From an uncultured Rikenellaceae bacterium (GTDB lineage: Bacteria > Bacteroidota > Bacteroidia > Bacteroidales > Rikenellaceae), in contig CALYBQ010000005.1 of the NCBI GenBank assembly GCA_944415565.1, forward strand, positions 170,061 to 234,060: DNA of 64,000 bases, given 5' to 3'. Numbering within the stretch: position 1 is the first letter of the stretch; each line of letters begins with the position of its first letter. The notes beneath the pieces were generated by a model. The model made no database searches. It was not told the DNA's origin and was given only the letters and a program-made list of their open reading frames with translations. Made by a program: the position numbers and the translations under genes. This document shows positions 59,679 through 64,000 of this stretch, in pieces.

Positions 59679-60296
59679 TCATTTTAACTCCAATACTATA
59701 TCATTTTGCCTTTGGGCTGCATCTATAATCTGCTCTATGATTAGCTTATACTGATTATCTGTTCGATGCTTCTTAAGCAGTTGAATACACTTGTCGAAGT
59801 GACCTAATTCCCTGTTAAGTTCTGCTTCCAAAATAATACCTGCCAAACCTTTCTCCTTAAATACATCAAGAGATAAAATCTCATTGGCATTATCAATAAA
59901 AAACTCCATATGTGGAAATGATACCCACTTATTCCTATCCAAAAGCATATCATTATAGTTGTGCCACAACTCTATGAACCAGAGTAGTTCATTACCATCA
60001 TAAACATAAGGTTTAGCCTCAATTAATTCATCAAAAGAAAGATGCCTTGTATAAGGCATACTCTCCTTATCTGGAACATCATTAGTATTTGCCACTTCAT
60101 TACTACTGCAACTTAAGAAATAGCTACTGCATTCAGGGCATTTTATGATAGGGGTTACTTTAGGATGCATAGGGGCTTTGACCTTGCCATCAGACCATCT
60201 TCTAACACCTAAAGTATTTCCACTCCTTAGCCTCCTTTCAAGCATCATAGTTCCACATTGGGGGCATTTCATTATTGCAGGTTCAGCAAGTGTCAT
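59679..60296 (-). CDS. zinc-ribbon protein of unknown function (205 residues)
   Basis: I do not recognise this protein. It has two CxxC pairs, CPQCG (about 12-15) and CPECS (about 53-56), forming one zinc ribbon. An all-helical acidic C-terminal region of about 120 residues follows (FDELIEAKPYVYDGNELLWF, ELNRELGHFDKCIQLLKKH) with TPR-like character. It could be a nucleic-acid or protein adaptor. An ATG 8 codons later (60272) directly before MKCPQCG is an alternative start. Last gene of a four-gene operon, 3 bases after the previous stop. Confidence 0.6.
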   Translation of the reverse strand: MTLAEPAIMKCPQCGTMMLERRLRSGNTLGVRRWSDGKVKAPMHPKVTPIIKCPECSSYFLSCSSNEVANTNDVPDKESMPYTRHLSFDELIEAKPYVYDGNELLWFIELWHNYNDMLLDRNKWVSFPHMEFFIDNANEILSLDVFKEKGLAGIILEAELNRELGHFDKCIQLLKKHRTDNQYKLIIEQIIDAAQRQNDIVLELK

Positions 60297-60299
60297 AAA

Positions 60300-60650
60300 T
60301 TAATCTTTTGAGGGTAAGTTTCCATTATATTTGAGTGTCATTAACTTATTGCATTTAGGGCATACAGGCTTGTTCTTAGACCATGCTGTTGAGCTTGGTT
60401 TGCTACATTTCAAGCATCCTGTTCCAATGTGATGAGGAGATAGGCTTAGTGCCTTAGATAGGGAGACAGGGTCTTTACCATTAAGTATGACCCATTCTAT
60501 GGGCAGATCATACAAGTCCTCAAATAGGGTTTTGCAGCCATTACAGACCTTAGTCTGCATCACCTTGTAGCTACCCTCATCAAAATACGACTCTCCCTGT
60601 ACTTGAGCTGAATAGCCACAAAACAGACATTTGAAAATGCTATAATTCAT
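60300..60650 (-). CDS. double zinc-ribbon protein of unknown function (116 residues)
   Basis: Four CxxC pairs (CLFC, CNGC, CLKC, CPKC) suggest two zinc ribbons, the first built around KCLFCGYSAQVQG and CNGCKTLFEDL, the second around GCLKCSKPS and CPKCNKLM. Between them is LPIEWVILNGKDPVSLSKAL. No family recognised. One base after the stop of the membrane-anchored gene, 3 bases before the next start, so tightly coupled. Confidence 0.6.
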   Translation of the reverse strand: MNYSIFKCLFCGYSAQVQGESYFDEGSYKVMQTKVCNGCKTLFEDLYDLPIEWVILNGKDPVSLSKALSLSPHHIGTGCLKCSKPSSTAWSKNKPVCPKCNKLMTLKYNGNLPSKD

Positions 60651-60651
60651 C

Positions 60652-61029
60652 TTAAATGTTTTGAGTTGCTATCCAATGATTGATAACATCTATCATATTA
60701 TACTGGGATGCATTCATGGGAAACCCAAAAGTTTTAGAGGCTATTTTAGTTTGGTGCAAAAAGAACCTAATCTTAACAGATACTTGGTCTCCATTCTGGA
60801 TTATAAGAATAGCTGCAACATAGTTTCCATACCTATCATTGATTGTTATTGAGTCTTTCTTTTTCTCTACTACAACAGCATTCTCACTATCAAGGAAATG
60901 ACTTATTAGAACAGGATAAACTGCTCCCATTCCACCTTTAGCCTCTATCTGATTGGCTATTTTCTCTTTATTCCTATAGCCTGCTATGAGGAATATTAGA
61001 ATAAGAGCTAAAATAATAATTATCCACAT
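60652..61029 (-). CDS. membrane-anchored protein of unknown function (125 residues)
   Basis: An N-terminal membrane helix (residues 2-17, WIIIILALILIFLIAG) is followed by a short basic stretch and a soluble alpha/beta domain (AVVVEKKKDSITINDRYGN, VSVKIRFFLHQTKIASK). One-pass, probably cytoplasmic C terminus. Not recognised. 11 bases after the 182-residue gene. Confidence 0.58.
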   Translation of the reverse strand: MWIIIILALILIFLIAGYRNKEKIANQIEAKGGMGAVYPVLISHFLDSENAVVVEKKKDSITINDRYGNYVAAILIIQNGDQVSVKIRFFLHQTKIASKTFGFPMNASQYNMIDVINHWIATQNI

Positions 61030-61040
61030 GCACTTCTATA

Positions 61041-61589
61041 TTAATAGTAAGTCCTTACAATTTTCATAATTACCGGTAACATATTTTTATATATAGAAAC
61101 AATCTGTGCCTTAAGCATTAATATAAGAGTGAGGTCATTGCTTTCAGTGGAAATCGCTGTTGATAGTGGCTTAGAATACAAAGCTGTTGCTGCTTTAGAT
61201 GGCAGGTGCTCAGAGTTATTGATTTCATTGCTATAAAATGCTAATCTTTCATTTATAAATTCAGGTCTTATTCTACTTCTAAATAAAGCTTGATAATGAT
61301 CTTGTATGTAAGCAATCAGTATTTCTCCAAAACTATCTTGAACCTCATTAATGGCTTCATTTTTAGAATCATGTGCCATTGAAAACATTAAAGATGAAGC
61401 CAATAGCAATGCCTCGAATGAAGTAGCTTGCTTGTCATTATGCTTATTATTTTCATCTATAATATCCTTAATTTCAATTACTGCATTTAATAATAACAAT
61501 GCTCCTCTTTTTGCATTCGTATCCATACTACCCACAAAAGCATCTGTGTGTAATGTTTGTTTCTTAGTTAAAAAATCAAATACACCCAT
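61041..61589 (-). CDS. protein of unknown function (182 residues), first gene of the accessory operon
   Basis: Start ATG at 61589 (GVFDFLTKKQTLHTDAF) is preferred over the upstream non-ATG frame. The protein is helical, with two hydrophobic patches (FEALLLASSLMFSMAH; LILMLKAQIVSIYKNMLPVI) that could be amphipathic or membrane-associating. No catalytic motif. Its promoter is probably the -7 element at 61843-61850, leaving a leader of about 250 bases. Confidence 0.58.
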   Translation of the reverse strand: MGVFDFLTKKQTLHTDAFVGSMDTNAKRGALLLLNAVIEIKDIIDENNKHNDKQATSFEALLLASSLMFSMAHDSKNEAINEVQDSFGEILIAYIQDHYQALFRSRIRPEFINERLAFYSNEINNSEHLPSKAATALYSKPLSTAISTESNDLTLILMLKAQIVSIYKNMLPVIMKIVRTYY

Positions 61590-61842
61590 AACAAAACAAT
61601 TTAATGTCCTGTCAGCCCCTAACAAGATGATTTAAAAATAAGAAAGTGTGGGACTGTTAACTTATTCCATCCAACAGGCTCTGGTAAACCCACACAGTGA
61701 AACAAGCAACAGCCCACACCTAGAATAGATGTGAGAGAGGTTTACTTGTTCTCCTGTTAAAATTTACCAGATTTCGTTGGAGAGAACTAGTCAAACACTT
61801 TCATTTTAGAAAGCTATGTAATGTCCACCTTTGCAGACACAA

Positions 61843-61850
61843 CAAAGATA
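61843..61850 (-). promoter_or_regulatory. -7 element for the accessory operon
   Basis: TATCTTTG on the - strand, a full match to TAnnTTTG, about 254 bases before the ATG. No TTTG at the usual -33 distance. Confidence 0.5.
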
Positions 61851-61927
61851 CAACTTTTCATAAGAAAAGAAGAGGCTTACTAAAAGGCTGTTGCTTGGAG
61901 ATTATTTGTTATGATAGTTTAAGATAC

Positions 61928-61978
61928 TGAACAGTTAGTTTGGTATTTTAATAAGGAAATACTCAAAGTAAGTGTGCA
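61928..61978. repeat. inverted-repeat module, copy 2
   Basis: Left arm TGAACAGTTAGTT (61928-61940), 23-base spacer, right arm CAAAGTAAGTGTGCA (61964-61978). The right arm is identical to copy 1 over 15 bases; the left arm differs from copy 1 at two positions. It ends one base before the helicase-like gene stop. Confidence 0.7.
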
Positions 61979-61979
61979 T

Positions 61980-64000
61980 TTATTCTGTGCTGAATTTTAT
62001 TAGACCCTTGACACTCTCACTTGCAAGGATGACTGTTTTAGGAGTACCCACAAGATTTAGTGGATTGGCAGACAAGATTTTATAGTCTTTATAGGCTGTA
62101 CTTCTTACCCTCTCTGTGTCAAAGAAATCATTGAGTGTTTTTGTTGCAACTATCTCATTTGTTATAGGATGGTTACAAAATAGGCTCATAATCTCATTTA
62201 TGTATTGCAGTCTCTGGGCTGGATTGTATTGTTGACCTACAACAAACTTTTCAAGCATCTTTTCTTTAAATGGATGCTTAGATGAAAGTGCCCAAAAGAT
62301 AAGAGAGTTGTGAAGTCTCCTGTATTGCTGTTCTTGGGCATTTGCCTTAGCCAATTCACTCAATTTTCCAGTTAGAACTTCAATGGATATATAAGGGTAT
62401 AATGGTGTAAGCCTTTTAATGAAAGTTTTACCTTTATTGCTTGCACTCCTATGTAGCTTCTTTAAAACCTCATCATTCAATCTCTTTGTGGCATCTAATC
62501 CTTTCAACTCTTCTATTAATTTCAACAACTGCTTATATTCAAGTTCTTGCCTTGTCTGAATAGCTGCTTTCTCAATCCTTTCTTGACTATCAGACACAAC
62601 CTTATCTATGACTTCAAAAGATTGGATTGTGTTATCTGCTTCTAACCATTGCTGCAACTGTTCTGGCTTCACATACAAGTCCCTCTTGAGTCTGAAGTAG
62701 TCAAGAATTGCATCTATGTTAAGATAGGCCACTTGAGTTTTGCCATTAATATCATTCCTTATAAGACTAACAGGAGTACTGCCAAAGAATGATTTCTTAG
62801 ACTTTTCCACCAACTCATCAACTGCTTTTACAAAGTCATTGCCTATCTGCTTAGGGTGCTTCTCTGCTAATTCCTTTAAGGCATTACAGGCATTTGCAAG
62901 TCTCTCCGCAAACTTCTCCAAAGAATCCTTAATATTAGAGCTATATGATAGGTCTGTGGCTTTATCTTTAGGCTCTTTGGTATTGTAGACTATTGTTTCA
63001 CTCAATACACCATCCTTATCTCTGCATCTGCCTGCTATCTGTTTAAGCCTTTCAGGAGTCAACAAAGTGTATAGTTTTTCAGATTCGGATATTGATATTA
63101 GATGAAACCTTTCATTGAAATCAACTCCAACAAAGTAAGCACTTGTTATAAAATTTATTCTCTTTGGCAGGATTGCTTGAGGAGATAGTTTGCTATAATA
63201 ATCCCCTGCTTCTGAAATGCTGTTTTCACCACAAAGAATAGCACATTCACTCTTTAGTTCACTTGGCAATGCTTCTATGATTTTAGTCATTCCCAATACG
63301 TGATTATAGGCAACTACTATCTTATCATTAGGGGTATCTTTAAAGTGCTTCTCAATCATATCTTTGACTATTGCTCTGGGGTTGTTAGAATGTATCAGTT
63401 TATTAATTACCCTGCCTTCTGATTCTTCCTCATAATGTAATTCTATTACAGGTTCATTGTTGATTCTGGGGTCTGAAAAGGGCCTCATAGTGGCTGATAC
63501 AAGACTTCTGGAATGTGGGTCAAATAAGAAATAGTAATCAATTACTTTTCCCAGATTTGGCCTGAAAGCACCATCACTCTGATACATATCAATCTCATCA
63601 ACCATTAATCTCCAGTTTGAGGAATAATGCTTTTTCTCTTTATCATAGGGGATTTCAGCCTCTATCATTAACCTGTCAAGACTGTCAGACACACAGATTA
63701 TCTTCTTCCAAACAATATCATTGTCTTTAAGATAGTCTTGTATTTGACCCATAGATGTACTGTGTTTAAAATCTCCAATCTCACTTCCTACATACAGGTA
63801 TTTGTACTTTTGCAGGCTCTCATCCCATCCAGTCTTATACTTCTCATAAGCCAGATTTTTAGTAGGTACTACTATAATACTGTTGGCAAAACTCCTTAAT
63901 TCCAAAGTAGTAGCACCTATGCCTGTGATATTCTTCTTAATAACTCCCCAAGGAACTGAATTAAAGATATGCCCCATCTTTCTATTAGCTCCTGAACTAT
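61980..64000 (-). CDS. SF2-helicase-like protein with unusual P-loop, 5' end probably outside the window
   Basis: Numbering from the first in-window ATG (63977), 665 residues are seen; the frame stays open for seven more codons to the window edge, so the true start may lie beyond. SF2 helicase motifs occur in order: P-loop-like TGIGATT (18-24), VVPTKNLAYEK (motif Ia), DEID (127-130), SAT (161-163), motif V around TSAYFVGVDF and motif VI QIAGRCR (313-319). The P-loop has alanine where the catalytic lysine is expected (G-x-G-A-T-T). The last 300 residues are helical and unassigned (KKLHRSASNKGKTFIKRLTP). Helicases of this look occur in phage or plasmid replication modules and in defence systems; the role here is open. 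Confidence 0.7.
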   Translation of the reverse strand, partial: SSGANRKMGHIFNSVPWGVIKKNITGIGATTLELRSFANSIIVVPTKNLAYEKYKTGWDESLQKYKYLYVGSEIGDFKHSTSMGQIQDYLKDNDIVWKKIICVSDSLDRLMIEAEIPYDKEKKHYSSNWRLMVDEIDMYQSDGAFRPNLGKVIDYYFLFDPHSRSLVSATMRPFSDPRINNEPVIELHYEEESEGRVINKLIHSNNPRAIVKDMIEKHFKDTPNDKIVVAYNHVLGMTKIIEALPSELKSECAILCGENSISEAGDYYSKLSPQAILPKRINFITSAYFVGVDFNERFHLISISESEKLYTLLTPERLKQIAGRCRDKDGVLSETIVYNTKEPKDKATDLSYSSNIKDSLEKFAERLANACNALKELAEKHPKQIGNDFVKAVDELVEKSKKSFFGSTPVSLIRNDINGKTQVAYLNIDAILDYFRLKRDLYVKPEQLQQWLEADNTIQSFEVIDKVVSDSQERIEKAAIQTRQELEYKQLLKLIEELKGLDATKRLNDEVLKKLHRSASNKGKTFIKRLTPLYPYISIEVLTGKLSELAKANAQEQQYRRLHNSLIFWALSSKHPFKEKMLEKFVVGQQYNPAQRLQYINEIMSLFCNHPITNEIVATKTLNDFFDTERVRSTAYKDYKILSANPLNLVGTPKTVILASESVKGLIKFSTE

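Larger units (their letters stand above)
61590..61979 (-). other. 390-base spacer between the accessory operon and the helicase-like gene
   Basis: Holds a -7 element (61843-61850), a leader with potential pairing (AACAAG ... CTTGTT and CACAC ... TGTG between about 61700 and 61750), and inverted-repeat copy 2 at the right side. No gene found. Confidence 0.55.
59084..64000. mobile_element. left part of an element integrated at a tRNA gene (right end outside window)
   Basis: Evidence is the tRNA remnant at the boundary, an abrupt fall in G+C and change in codon use, and a run of genes with no housekeeping relatives plus a helicase-like gene. No integrase, relaxase or transposase is visible in these 4.9 kb, so the class (integrative conjugative element, mobilisable island or prophage remnant) is open. 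The left edge is precise; the right edge is unknown. Confidence 0.6.

Noticed and set aside
59102..64000. CRISPR array or known toxin-antitoxin pair in the element
   Set aside because: No regularly spaced repeats (only two copies of one module) and no recognisable toxin or antitoxin motifs.

Overview
The window is a chromosomal segment of a Bacteroidota bacterium, most likely order Bacteroidales and possibly close to Alistipes/Rikenellaceae (inferred from gene content, not from a search). Three things point there. The ribosomal cluster has the Bacteroidota order. Several genes are preceded by the phylum's promoter type (-33 TTTG, about 19 bases, -7 TAnnTTTG). The characteristic families include DUF2723/GT117, a BT-type adenosine kinase, patatin fused to an outer-membrane barrel, an adenosylcobalamin-dependent ribonucleotide reductase and a secreted choloylglycine hydrolase.

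Layout. 1-8.2 kb (+ strand): end of dprA, tatD-like nuclease, class II ribonucleotide reductase, then an M23 peptidase / YhbP-like / ispD / PH-domain cluster and a frameshifted secreted-protein gene. 8.2-13.5 kb (- strand): a radical SAM / unknown / prfB operon, in which prfB uses the programmed +1 frameshift, then enolase and an esterase. 13.6-32.5 kb (- strand): one uninterrupted translation cluster from rpsL to rplQ (str, S10, spc and alpha blocks) with secY, map, infA and rpoA inside. 32.8-45 kb: DUF4190-like protein, leuS, folB, adenosine kinase, pgk, an Lrp/AsnC regulator with queD, cysS, and a large GT117-like membrane protein. 45-51.9 kb: rnhB and dCMP deaminase on +, then a - strand operon pheS / TPR / EnvC-like / ybeY / aldo-keto reductase. 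52-58.9 kb: patatin-barrel protein, purU, choloylglycine hydrolase, a secreted protein of unknown function, and a split-barrel flavin-type protein.

From about 59.08 kb to the right edge the character changes. Base composition drops sharply: one hand-counted 60-base line at 62461 has 18 G+C, against 34 in a leuS line at 34021. Genes become unrecognisable. The switch occurs at an 18-base piece that looks like the 3' end of a tRNA gene still followed by its own terminator, which is the usual scar of an element integrated into a tRNA gene. Inside lie a partial SF2-helicase-like gene whose P-loop lacks the lysine and a compact four-gene operon (two zinc-ribbon proteins, one membrane-anchored protein, one unknown). 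A duplicated inverted-repeat module sits just downstream of both transcripts. This is the least explained part of the window and the best candidate for an undescribed system. The element's integrase and far end are not in the window.

The core genes are mostly housekeeping: translation, nucleotide supply, isoprenoid, folate/pterin and cell-wall maintenance. They are organised in co-directional operons separated by strong hairpins, several of which serve convergent gene pairs.
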